Assembly (NCBI RefSeq): GCF_020085105.1
Contig: NC_058052.1
Location: 25,436,733-25,500,732 of the forward strand
Length of the DNA stretch: 64,000 bases
From: Siniperca chuatsi
Taxonomy: Eukaryota > Chordata > Actinopteri > Centrarchiformes > Sinipercidae
Reading direction: 5' to 3'
Under the pieces are notes generated by a model, which worked only from the letters and a program-made list of their open reading frames with translations, ran no database searches and was not told the DNA's origin. Position numbers and translations under genes: made by a program. Within the stretch, counting starts at the first letter, position 1; each line of letters opens with the position of its first letter. Positions 1-18,056 of the stretch are shown here, one piece after another.

Positions 1-2612
1 TGCTGCGCGTCTTCATCCTCTAGAGTTTTGAGTAGTTTGGATTTATAATCTCTAAACTGGAGATATTTTAATAACCTCGCCACTTTCCTCTGGTCAAGAG
101 ACATTGAGGCAGACATAAGGAGAGAGAGAGAAAGTGAAGATCAGAAAAAGAAAGGGTGATGAGAGTCAATATTAATGGTTATTCTTTTCAAAGCTACAAA
201 CCAATGGTGACACTGATATTTTGCAGATTTATACAGGGTTATTTTTAATAAGAAAATAATCCTTCAGTGTGTTGTGTGTCGTGTATTTTATGTGTTTTTT
301 TTAATGTGTGTTTTGTTTACCTTGTCCCTCCTCATTAGGAACAGGATGTCCTCGGCTGAAATCACCCTTGACCCACGAAAAGCCGCCCCCTCGCAGGCCT
401 GATGCAGCTGATAAATAAACCAATCACATCAGTTAAATTAGCATCATAGAGCATTAGTTACACTCATTTTAATGTAATTTAAAAGGTTCAGAAATAAGAG
501 GATATCATCAGACATTTATCCTGAAAAAATCTTAATCTTGTAATTATTTGGCATAAAGAAAATCTAAAATAAAATCTCAAAAGTGCCGAAACTGTCAAAT
601 GATCTATGACCGTAAGTGGAGGTGTTCATAAAGGAAAATGACAGTCAAGTATTATTGAGTTTCGTGGAGGTTGTTAAAATGGTAAAGAAAGCCTCTTCAA
701 AACTTAAAAATCTTAAAAATTCAGAAATTGTTAAATTTACAGCTGGTTCAGGCTTTAAAAAGTCTTACTCTGATGTGAACACTGCTCATTTTATTCTATT
801 ACCACCATTATATCTGCGTACCAGTGTACTGTGTTTATGTTACCATAGTAATGAGCTGTGTGTGCACAATGTCCTCCACCAGAGCTGCTGTCTCGTGCAG
901 AGGCCTACGAGCGTCTCCCAGAGCAAACCTGACACACACACACACACACAAAGACGCAAAATATTAACCACAGTAATGTAGAGCCAAGCAGAGTTTCAAG
1001 TGAATCCTCTGAAACACTGAAATACTGTTAGACTGAGCTGCTAAAACATTTATATTCAAATAAATACTTTGGTTTGTTTTGGAAGCATCTGCTGTGCTGA
1101 TTTTACACCACAGGTCTGAGAGATCACTTGTCAATCTACTAGTTCAGTCATGTGACATCTTTTTGTTTTATTATTGTTTGTTGATGTAATCTCACTGCTC
1201 AGTTCGTTTCTTCCGTTTATTCTAGTCAAGCTGCTGTTTGTGCTGCCAAAATGTGAAACTGTGTCAGTCATAACACCAAACACTGGATGTTTAAAATGGC
1301 AAATATAACAGCTTTCATGGAATTGACAGGCTGATCCTCTATTGTGCTGTACCAAACAAAAAAAAAGCAGAGATGTAGACATTTATTGCATTTATTTATG
1401 TAAATATAATACATTATTTAACTTAACTAATAAAATGACTGCTAAATTAGCACTTAACAGCAATAAACTGAGAAATATATGGAGAATCTTGAAGAAAATT
1501 ACAGATTCTTCTGATTCTGATGAATCTGCTGCAGTGAGACGACAAGCCACTGAGCACTTCTACGGCTGCTTGTGTTTAGACAACATTTATGAAATGTGAA
1601 ACAACAACAACATGTTTAGTATGGCATCAAAATCATTTTGGTTTTGCTACTAAAACTTGGGTATTGTATATGCACTATTTTTTATTTTTTTGATACCCAG
1701 ACCTTAAGTTAAATATTTGAGCATAATGTCTATCTGACCAAAAGCCTGCACCTCAAAACAGGAGTGTGTGTACTTAAAGTCACTGTAACACATCACAGCT
1801 GAAGTAATGAAACTCATGAGAAAAAACAATAAACATGTCGCTGTCCAAATAAACACAGAGCTCGCAAATGTATACATATTTACATGTCTGTCTAGGTCTC
1901 TCTTTCTCTACCTGTCTCTCTCGACTGCCCTCACACATACACTGAGGTCGACACACTTTGACCACAATTTGGTCAAACCTCAATTTGCATCCAGAAAAGC
2001 CACTTCCATGATTGCAGACTAACCCACATCCTGAAGCTCTTTCCTTCTCTCCTTTCTACTCTTTCCCTCTGTCTCTCCATCTATTCTTTCCCCAGACAGT
2101 CCCCGTTGTTGACTCTCCGCCCCCCACCCCCCGTCATCTGCACTGTGATTGGCTGATTATAGCTATCAATCACACGAGTGAGAATGGCTTTGGTTTGGAG
2201 TTGTGGGCAGGTTGGCCTCAGGTTCAGAGGTTGGCTTCAGGCTAAGCGTTGGTTTTAGGTTTTGGGGTTTAGTTGGGTTTCAGCCTCTCTGACCACCAAC
2301 ACCATCTCTCTGCAGCTCACACACACAACACAAGGTGAGTACCTCAAAACACACACACACACACACACTCACTCACACTAATCAAACGCCACACCACACA
2401 CGTGGCTTCTTTTGAAAAACCCACAGAAAGGTGTAATTTGTGACAGAAAAACAATTCCTCTGGGTTTTTCTCTCTACAGATAAAAAACAGTCAAATCATA
2501 GCAGTGCAAATGTAGTGCAAGTGATTTTCTGTAATCTTAACATTTCAGTTACAATAAGCAAAGTTGTACAACTGTCTTTTTTCTACTTTTTTCATTGAGT
2601 AATCACTACAAA

Positions 2613-2966
2613 GTAGGGCTGCAACTAACGATTATTTTTATCATTGATTAATCTGCCAATCTCTCTTAAATCCTTGATAAATCGATTAATTGTTTGGTCT
2701 AGAAAATATCAGAGAATGGTGAAAAATGTAGATCACAATTTCCTAAAGCCCAAGGGAACATCTGTTTTCGCTTACCTACAGTCCAAAACCCAAAGATATT
2801 CAGTTTACTGTCGAATAAGACAAAGAAAACAGCAAAACCTCATAATTGAGAAACTGGAACTGGTTAATATTGGAAATTTCTGCCTAAAAATGTCAAACAA
2901 TTAATAGATTAATAATAGTTGCCAATTCATTCTGTTGAGTGACTCATCGATTAATCGACAAATTGT
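2613..2966. repeat. Dispersed teleost repeat beginning GGGCTGCAACTAACGATTA (non-autonomous hAT-like)
   Basis: The AATCGATTAAT-rich sequence and internal GTCAGAAAATGGTGAAAAATG-like core are those of a very abundant fish repeat. The far terminal copy of the inverted end looks lost. It lies upstream of runt exon 1. An older, more degraded relative is at about 22540-22765. Confidence 0.6.
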
Positions 2967-3400
2967 TTACTGCAAAGACAGTTTAGGCAAAATGTGGCCA
3001 TTAATTTCAGCTAGACTTCATGTTAATCACCTTTATTGTGATACTGTCTATATGTTTGGAGTATTTACTAGTCATTGTTGTGAACTGAAAGTCTAGTGAT
3101 GATATCTTAAATGTGCATTGATTGTTATTAAGGAATGATGTTATGTGATATTTCTTTGACATTTGTGAGCTATTTCTACTTCACTTAACAATGCCAGCAA
3201 TGGAATGTTTCCCTTTTATTATATATAATGGTTTGTTTAGTTTGTACCGCTTATACTTAAACAAGCTCTTGTCTGTAGACATCTGTGTCGTTTTAATAGT
3301 TTTTATTTCCAGGAGGCAGTTTGGTTTTTGCAGAGTATCACTGGCCGAAACACTTCCCAGTGTGATTATTGTGGCTCTGTCATTTGTTTAACAGGTTTCT

Positions 3401-8712
<5,312 letters not shown>

Positions 8713-8987
8713 TGATTGGATGGTGTTATACATCATCTTAAAATTAAATATTTTGCGGGTTTGGGGATTTTTTACTTTGTTTTCATCCTGGGACCCACCT
8801 GTAAAAAGAAATCTTTAAACTTGACTTGTTTGTCAGCAACTTCTGTGTACTATAGTGATTATGCTGTTCTTATTTATTGCATTGTTATGAAAATATTTTA
8901 TTATTATTATTATTATTTATTACTTTGATTGTTAGCTTTCCCTTTTCTATTAAAGACTTTCAGGATTTGACAGTTAATTTGTTATAC

Positions 8988-8993
8988 AATAAA
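8988..8993 (+). promoter_or_regulatory. runt: Polyadenylation signal AATAAA of the runt gene
   Basis: A canonical AATAAA lies 276 bases after the runt stop codon. An ATTAAA variant lies just upstream near 8950. No other gene on this strand is close enough to use it. Confidence 0.7.
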
Positions 8994-9807
8994 GTGTTTA
9001 GTAGAGCAACAGTATAAAAAATCCACATTAACTTCACACATTAACTTAACTGAGCACACAAAATAGAATATCTCTTTAACAATGAAACAATTAACCTCCT
9101 GAGTGTTTGACCAGCCTCTAAAAACTACTTTGACAAACTCAATCAATGATCGGTATTTGGAATTTTCTTCGCTGGTTTATAGTGACTTAAATTTTAAATG
9201 TTTCTTTCTTAAATAATGAATAAAATCAAGGTTTAGACAAATTAAACTACCCCCAAACTGAGTTTCCTGTATGCATAGAAAACAGTGACATGCCAAACAA
9301 TCTTTGAATATGTAAAACAACTTCTGTAGTATATGATCAATAAAAATCCATACAAATATATGAAAATATAGAAACCAGCTTGAATCAGCTTGATACTAAA
9401 AACAAAAACTTTGGTTTGTGATGATATAAAACTATGAGATGTTCCTCTTATCTCGGCTGATGATTGGCTGGTACAGGTGCAGTGGGTGTGACCTCAGGTC
9501 TCCTGTTGGAACAAGTAAAAGGGGCGTTCACTTACTTCTAGGTACTGCTTAAAGTATATATATATACACTTGAGAGGACAACAAACACTGTCCCAGTACT
9601 TTGTCTCAGTTTTAAATAATTAACTATGAATCATGTACACATTATATTTTATAATACTGCAGACTTTTCAAAGCACACTTTAAAATGGGTTTTCTCTAGA
9701 CAGAAACAGTTTTGTATTCATTTCTGAAAGTTAATAAAATTAACTTGTAGAGACTTAAACTCACTTGAGAAAGGTAATCCATCACAATACATGTTTAGTC
9801 AGCTGTA

Positions 9808-9821
9808 TTTATTTATTTATT
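9808..9821 (-). promoter_or_regulatory. Overlapping polyadenylation signals of the follistatin-like gene
   Basis: Three overlapping AATAAA hexamers on the minus strand (AATAAATAAATAAA) lie about 305 bases beyond the stop of the follistatin-like gene. The runt and follistatin-like 3' ends therefore converge with roughly 0.8 kb between their poly(A) signals. I see no gene in 8994-9807. Confidence 0.65.
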
Positions 9822-10125
9822 GCTAAAGTTGTGTTATTATCTGATGATAATGGAAGCTCAAACTGGACAGTTTTTAAAAATTATTGGTGGTGCATTCAAG
9901 GGTGCATAACAATGCCTTTATGTTAAATTATGATGCGGTCTGCTTTGCAAAAATAATACATTGTGTTTCTGTGTAACGTAATCTACGTTTGTACAACTTT
10001 TTGAAAACAACCTATAAGTTAAGTGGTGTGAATACTTTCCTCTTTGAGTAATGAGTGAAGTAATCCCATTACAAGTTAAGGAGACTAATGAATAATGGAT
10101 TACATTTCCCCACCACAGCAGCAGT

Positions 10126-10835
10126 TCAGTGTTGACTGTCCACCTGTAAAGCATTGAGTTCAGCCACTCTCCTGCTCCACTCCTCTTCTGTCATTTCTTC
10201 TTCTTCTGCTCCTTCCTTAACATCCTCCTCTATCTGATGCTCTCCTAAAACACAGATGATCATGTTACAAAGATAAAAACACCAGCTCATGGAAAAAGAA
10301 AAGCCTATAAGTCCTAGCAGAGGGGAAACTTTAACTCTCTAAAATCTAGAAGCAGCCAAATCTACCTATCCAAATAGGCCGTTATTACAGTTTACAAATG
10401 AAAGTCCTCACCTGTGCAGGTCAGAGCGGTGCAGACCCAGTTTCCACAGGCACACACACACTTGTTACACTCCATCTGAGTTTCAGCTCCATCCTCGAAC
10501 ACTTCATCCTCCAGAGCACACTCTTCATGCGCACACATGTGAAAACATACAGGTAAATGGACGTATAAGAAAAACAGCTATAAAATTGCAAACACAGTCT
10601 GATTATGTTTAGTAAAACTGAGCAATGAGCTTTGCGCTTACATGAACAAAGTGTGTCTCTAAAAAGATTCAGCCTCAGTTTATATATTTTTAATGTCTGT
10701 GTATTGTTGGCATTTTACCAAACATCTTTGATTTTATTTGGTCCTGGGAACAAGAAATAAATATGTGTCAACTGTCAGTATCACTATTACATACATGGAT
10801 CCTTCAGGGTCACTGATGACACACTAGTTTGATTA

Positions 10836-10889
<54 letters not shown>

Positions 10890-11247
10890 ATTACTTCTCT
10901 CATATGGATGGTAGGTGGGTGTCAGACAGTTGATGAACTCAGTTAAACTCAGCTTCCAGTCTGCGTTTTCATCCGACAGCTCTATCAAAGCATCAACACA
11001 CAGAGACCTGAGAGACAGACAGAGAGTGAGCAACATTAATGGAGGATCCTAGCTATTGATTATTAGGATTTATTTACAAAATGTACACCTTTGTTCAGAA
11101 AATCATTTTTAAAACAAATCAAATGTGCAGTTCAGACTCTACTTGCAGTTGACTAACATAACGTAAGTGACTACATTTGTTTTTCGAAGCAGAAAAGATG
11201 GGCCATCGTTTCAGCAGTCTCACCTATTCTGGACATAGTACTTGTGT

Positions 11248-11319
<72 letters not shown>

Positions 11320-14300
11320 CTCAGTAGCAAGTTAGTCTCCGGAGTATTAGAGTATGTGAGGTTGAGGGCGGTCTCATTATGTTTCAGGAAGCTCAGGAAC
11401 TCTTTGGAATCGAGTTCTGAATCCCCATTGTCATACGTCTGCAACACATAAACATATACATATATATATACATATATATCTCATATAGCTCGAGGGCAGT
11501 TGGCTCATAAGTTGTCCAGTTGCAATATTTGCAACTGAAATCACCATAGGGATTTTTCATGATTTGAAATGAAGTTCATGGTTAGTAAAACTACTCGACT
11601 GGGATAAAAAGTGATGACTGAGAGAGGAAGTGAAAAGTTTTCTGACCTTGAAGTACGTTTGCAGGTGGTCATTGGCTGAGGACACATTTGAGGCCAGGTT
11701 GTCCGATCCTACCTCCTCCTGAATCCACTGGATCACTCTCTCTCTCAACCAGTCACGGTCAGACAGGAAGCACACAACTACACATACAAACAACACACAA
11801 AAACAAAACAAAAAATGGTTAATGTTAATAAGTAAGTTCTCTTAAGAATTACGAACAGAAAAGGATTATCTATATTTTATATTATAGATAGAGATTATTT
11901 AAATTCTGTAATAAGATGCAGACTTACTGGGGCTCACATCTGTCTTTGTTGGTTTCTCTGCAAATACAAACACACAGACCACACAGGTTACAACTCACAT
12001 ACTGTACACAGCTTTAACTGTCTGCACTTGTCTGTCTGTACCCTGCAAAGGCAGAAACAGTGAAGCTGAGAAAAAAGGATTTAAAGTTTTCAGGTTGAAT
12101 GACAAACTGTAAAACAGGTTTCATGTCTTTTTAGGCTGATTATTTTACCCCCAAAAGCCCACACAATACCTAAAATAATTCAGATGCTACTTTTTACTGC
12201 AAGAAAATAACTTTAGCTTGATTATTATTTACAGTCCATAGCCTACAGGAATCAGGTGTTTCTGTGTTTGGCTAAGTTTTTATCTGTCCGAGTACTATTA
12301 ATATTTATATTTAAATCAATACATTAATTTACATTGTAATTTAAAGGTAGCTTAACCACAAAAATAACAAGCAATTTACAAGTCAAATAATTATGTTAAT
12401 TATGTGGAACAACAAACTGATTAACCAAAATGTCAGTTCACTAAATGGATATTTTTCATTTACAGAAAACAACTGAGGGAAAATCAATAACCAAACTCAG
12501 CTTTAGCTCCTTTTAGCTAAGGCTAGCCGTGGCTATCTCACAAGCTAGCTTTCACTTGATATAGCACTCGTACTTTAGCAGTCTAGTTAGCTGTTTTTCT
12601 ACAGCACAGAGTGCGAAAGTGCAGATAGTGCATTTTGATTTGGTTTTTAGGTCAGTTTTGTTTACTGCAAATTTAAAAAGCTGTTTTCATGGAAATGACG
12701 CATTTCTATGGCATAATAGAAGAGTTTTGTTTTTATATTTGTACTTACATTGCTTAGATTTTGTACTTTTTGTTTTTTATCTCATTCCTGACTATTTATT
12801 CTTTGTTATATGTGTGAAGTCTAAACACAAATGCACTATTTGAGGTTGATGCAACTGCAATTTCGTTGTGCTTGCACATTGATAATAAAGTCTCGAATTT
12901 TGAATAATATTTCTTACATAGTAAAACAAAATGTCAGAAAGTCATATGCAGGTTTTAACTCTATTGTGACCAATATGTAGTTACTGCATTTGCCTTTGTA
13001 GGGCAGTGTAGGTGTGTGTATGAGTGTGTTTAGTGTTTTTAAAGAGTGTGTGAGTGTGTATTAGTCATCTTGTGGGGACATAAATCAGTTTACACAGCCA
13101 CAACGTGGGGACTCTCCTTTTGGGGACAAAACGCAAGTCCCCATAACGCAAATCATAAAATTTTAGGGTGAAGACTTGGTTTAAGGTTGCTATCTCGATG
13201 ACTCCCCGCGGTGTGTGTGTGTGTGTGTGCACTGACCCAGACAGTGTCCTCTGTGCTCCACGTGTATCTTGGTCTGGGTGATACAGGCGTCTCTGTGCAG
13301 CTCACAGTGATTTCTGTAGGATCTGCCATTGCTGCCACACACCCAGTGCTCCGTCACATCACACCGCTGCAGAGAAAATAGGGGGTCAACGGAAATTTCC
13401 CAAACATGGCGTCCAGAACAGAACAGGGCTTTATGACAGCACAACCTGATACCCACTCCAGTGCCTATTGGTCAAAATATCATTTAACATGAATACTGGG
13501 CTTCCACAGGAACACTCACCTTTGGCACATTTCCTATAAACCTAGATGAGCAGTGTATGTGTTTGTGGATGTATTCATTCCACACATGTGAGCAAATATG
13601 TAAATTGTATGTTTTCAGTTAGACTCACCACTAGCATTGACTGTTAATGTGTCATTAAGCTAATCAGTGTTTTCTGTGTTTTTATGTCATACAGCGTCGT
13701 ACTGTGTACTTGCCTTTGCAACAAAAGCTAATACACTTTTATACAAATTATATTTGAATTAGAGAGAGAGACAGATGGAGAAAAATAAATGAAGAGTTTC
13801 TATAAGAGTAATCCAAGAAGTAATCAGACATTTATAAGTATACAGTTATGAAAGTAAAAGCAGTCAGTAAGGAGTGATTATTCACTCATTTTTTCCTCCG
13901 CTATTCATCTTCATTATTTTCTATATTTCTGCTTCCTCTTTGTCCCGTTATCACTTCTCCATCTATTCTTTCTGTAGCCTTTTTTCTTTGTTTTTTACAC
14001 TCTCTACTTTCTTATGTTTTTTCTTTTCTGGTCAGTCAATGCAAATCTAAACATGTAATTAATCCTTTACTTCCAACATAAACGTGGTCTTAAGATGTAC
14101 TGAAAATGCCTCATATGTTTACTATTCTCTACTTTATGTAAATTTTGTTTTTGTACAATGACAGGATTTGACCATAGTATCATAAAGATTTATTTTCTCT
14201 TAATGTAAAGTAATTTACTGCAGTTTGTCCGCCCATCTACATACATTAGGTTGTAGTCCTTTTTATTTTCAGAAATGTTTAGTTTATATTTAGGTGTAGT

Positions 14301-16282
14301 TTTAATATTGTCGATAGCAATGGTATTTTAAAAATGTGAGATAGAAAGTCAAATCAGCAGTTGTACACTACATACAGTAACATGTAAATAGGGTTGAACA
14401 GTATTATTTACGAGATTATTTCCACTTATTTAGTTTAGTAGCAGGTCTACAGCTAGCAGCTCTGTTAAGCAGTGCTTCAAGCTAAATGGTTATGTCGGTC
14501 GGTTTAGTAAACAAGTGTAACGACGAGGTATTCAGTAACTTTACCTGTAAACAGCGACAGACCGGCTCTCCTCTGTCAGTCGACACACACTCTCGACCTG
14601 CACCACAGAAAGTCCTGGTGCACACGGACTGATCCTGAGACACACACAGAGAGACATGTATCACATTTTCATGGTGTTTCTGTTTTATATCCTAAACAAT
14701 GAAAAGAAATCAGAAGTGTGTGTGGGTATGTGTGTGTTTGAGACTCCAGATGGTGACCTTTAACCTCCCACTGGGAGAGACACATGCCATTTTGAATGAC
14801 AATGACTCTCAACACACACAGTTATTATTGGGGCAGCTGGACAGCGGTACAGCTCATTTTGAGTTTTTTGTTCCTTTAAAAACTGGCTTTTTTGTGCTTT
14901 GACCATCATTCCTGTCTGTTATGATAAGATTTTACTCACTAGCTTCATTACTGTGATCTAGTGACATCAGCAGGGTCCACAAGTGGTGAAGCCATCGAGT
15001 TTTAAACTAATTCCCAGTTTACCTGTAATACTTATTTTGAAGTGAAATTATAAGTTAACATTCACAAAATATGAATGTTATAATCATCCATTAGAGTGAA
15101 AAACTGTAGTAAGGTCGAAGTTAAAAAGGAAGTAGCTCTGGAAAATCTAACGAACAGTTTGGCTTTTAATGTTGTCATCTTAGTTTCACCTCCAAATGAA
15201 TAGTTTAAATAACATGGTACAACCAGGGATTTGTTCATAAATTATCATATGACATAATGGACCCCTCAGATCTCAGCAATGAAGTTGATAGCAAGAAATG
15301 TTTTCATAACCAATATGAACACTGATCAAAAACTATGAAACCTAAGACCCATGTTGTAATAAATAAATAAACAGAATTTTCTCCATTCTTTGTTTTAGTC
15401 TGATGAGGAGCCCTTTTTGTGTTTTGAGGCATTTTCATGCTTTTATTTGATAGCCGAGATCACAGGAAATCAATGGCGAAAGAAATGGGGAATGGCATGC
15501 GACAGAAGGACCCCAGCCCAGGGAGAGTTCATGGTCAGCATCTTAACTCCTAGGCCACCTGGGTGCCCGATGAGGAACATCACTTTGTTCACTGAACAAA
15601 GATCTAGTAAAACAGACGGAAACGTTTATAAGGATAACATTCTACAAAACGGAATAAAGCAACATTACCCCTTAAAGTTTTCATTTTCAAAAATGTTTTT
15701 AGAAACCCCATCGTGACATAATGGCATACAATTCTTTCGAGAATGAACACACACTCAGACATGCACATACTGCACATACACATACACTCAGTGGCCAGTT
15801 TATTAGGTACACCTAGCTAAAAATAATTCAACAGTCCTGCAATAAATCCTCCCTTCATGAAGGTTTTGATGTTTGGTTTATGACGAGGTGTTCACATACA
15901 AATTCCACACATTCCTCTGCACTTACAGGTCAGCAATCCCAACATATACACACACGTTTGTACTTGTGAGGACCCTCAGTGACATAATGCACTACTTAGC
16001 CCTTTGCCCTAACATTAATCATTATAACTACATGCCTGACCCTGACTGCCACATTTATCTAAAACTAATTCTACAACTGAACGGCCCATTGAAGAAGAGA
16101 AGACTGGACAAAAAGTCGTCACTTTCCAACAATATTTGGATTTTTTGAAAATGTCTTCACTCCCAGTGTCAAGAAATCGTATTGTTCCAGACAAAGATGT
16201 ACAAGAGCACACACGCACAATGGACACATCTGTCGCCTCCAGCTGACATCTGCTACACCGCAAACCTGCTGTTAAACACACA

Positions 16283-16327
<45 letters not shown>

Positions 16328-17797
16328 GTGGTGTGTTGGTGTAATTACACATTCATGTCTGACCCTATTTTGGTTGTAAAACAATTTGTCCTCCTCGTTT
16401 TGAATTGTTTCTCCTCTCAGTCTCTCTCGTTCCTCTCCTCTCTTCCTCCTTCACTCTAACTTTTCATTAATCTTTTCATTCATCCTTATTCTCTCTATTT
16501 CTGCCTCCCTTCACCACTTCTCCATCTATTCTTTCTGTTGCCTTTTATTCTTTGTTTTCTTGGTGCTTTTTCCTCTCTATGTTTTTTCTTTTCTGGTCAG
16601 TCACTGCAAATCTAAACATGTAATTAATCCTTTACTTCCAATTTGGTCTTAAGATGAACTGAAAATGCTTCATATATATATATATATATATATAATTTTT
16701 GTTTTGTTTTTTATTTTTGTATTTTTGTTTTTTATTTTTGTATTTCATTGTGCTGTTGTCATGACACGATTTTCTCTCAATGTAATTAAATGCAGGATTT
16801 TAAAGGTTTTTGATTTTTTGCCTACATACATTAGGTTTTAGTACTTTTTATTTTCAGCAATGTTTAGTTTTAGTTTATATTTAGGTGTAGTTTAAGTATT
16901 GTCGATAGCAATGGGTATTTTTAAAGTGTAAGGTAGAAAGACAAATCAGCTATTGTGTACTGCAAACAGTAAAATGCAAATATGGTTGAACTATATTATT
17001 TACATGAAAATTTCCACTTATATAGTTTAATAACAAACCCACAGCTAGCAGCTCTGTTAGGCACAGCGGTGCTTTGAGCTACATGCTAACATCTACAAAC
17101 TAACATTCCCACAATGACAATGCTAACATGCTAATGTCAAGAAGGTAACATGTTTACCATGTTGGCCATCATAATTTAGCATGCTAGCTTGCTAACATTT
17201 GCATAATTAGTACAAAAGCTAAGGCTGATGGGAATGTCATTAGTTTTGCAGGTATTTGGTCATAAACCAAAGTATTAGACAAATAAAAATGTTGACCTGA
17301 TGGTGGCGCTAAAGGAAATGTCAGGATCACTAAAGTCATTAATGAATGTCTGTACCAAATGTTGTACCAATCGATCTACCAGTTATTGAGATATTTCAGT
17401 GTGGAGCCATGCTGTTAGCATGGCTAAAAACGGCCACAACTTCTTCAATCAAAATTAAATCTCTTAACATCTTAACATCACATAAAAACAGATGGTAAAT
17501 ATTTTTATTGTTTACATGTAGAAGAAGAAGATCAGATTGATTTTTATTTTGGTTTTACCGCAACTGGTTTTCTCTTGTTTTGTTTTTAACACAAAGGGAC
17601 ACTGAATGAATCAACATGAGTTTTTTCACGTGATTTGCAATTTTTGACTCAAAGGTGATGAAACAGCTGCAGAGGAAACTCTGGTTGAAACAAACCAACA
17701 CACAGCAGGGTGTGTTTAAACCAGAATTACAGCTCGAGGGGTTGAGATTGGAGATGAGCTGCTGACAGCCCTAATCACACACATACCTGAGGACCTG

Positions 17798-17837
<40 letters not shown>

Positions 17838-17840
17838 ATG

Positions 17841-17915
<75 letters not shown>

Positions 17916-18023
17916 TTTCAAAAGCATTTGCAAACAAATAATCTGACAGTTTTCAAAGCGAAACATATTTCAAATTTCACCTCCGCATGCCGACACCTTA
18001 ATTGTGTACCCCCTTGACCTAAA

Positions 18024-18056
<33 letters not shown>

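Noticed and set aside
616-981. A 121-codon plus-strand frame
   Set aside because: It overlaps supt3h exon 844-928 antisense and ends in CA repeats; no resemblance to a protein.
2305-2336. A short AG...GTGAGT segment upstream of runt exon 1 that could be a non-coding exon
   Set aside because: It is only about 20 bp of CA-rich sequence between the splice-like motifs, with no other support.
10833-11451. Frames made of alternating Thr-His or Val-Cys residues here and at 16015-16379, 17716-18017 and 28822-29342
   Set aside because: These are translations of CA/GT and TA microsatellites; only the non-repetitive parts overlapping FSTL-like exons are coding.
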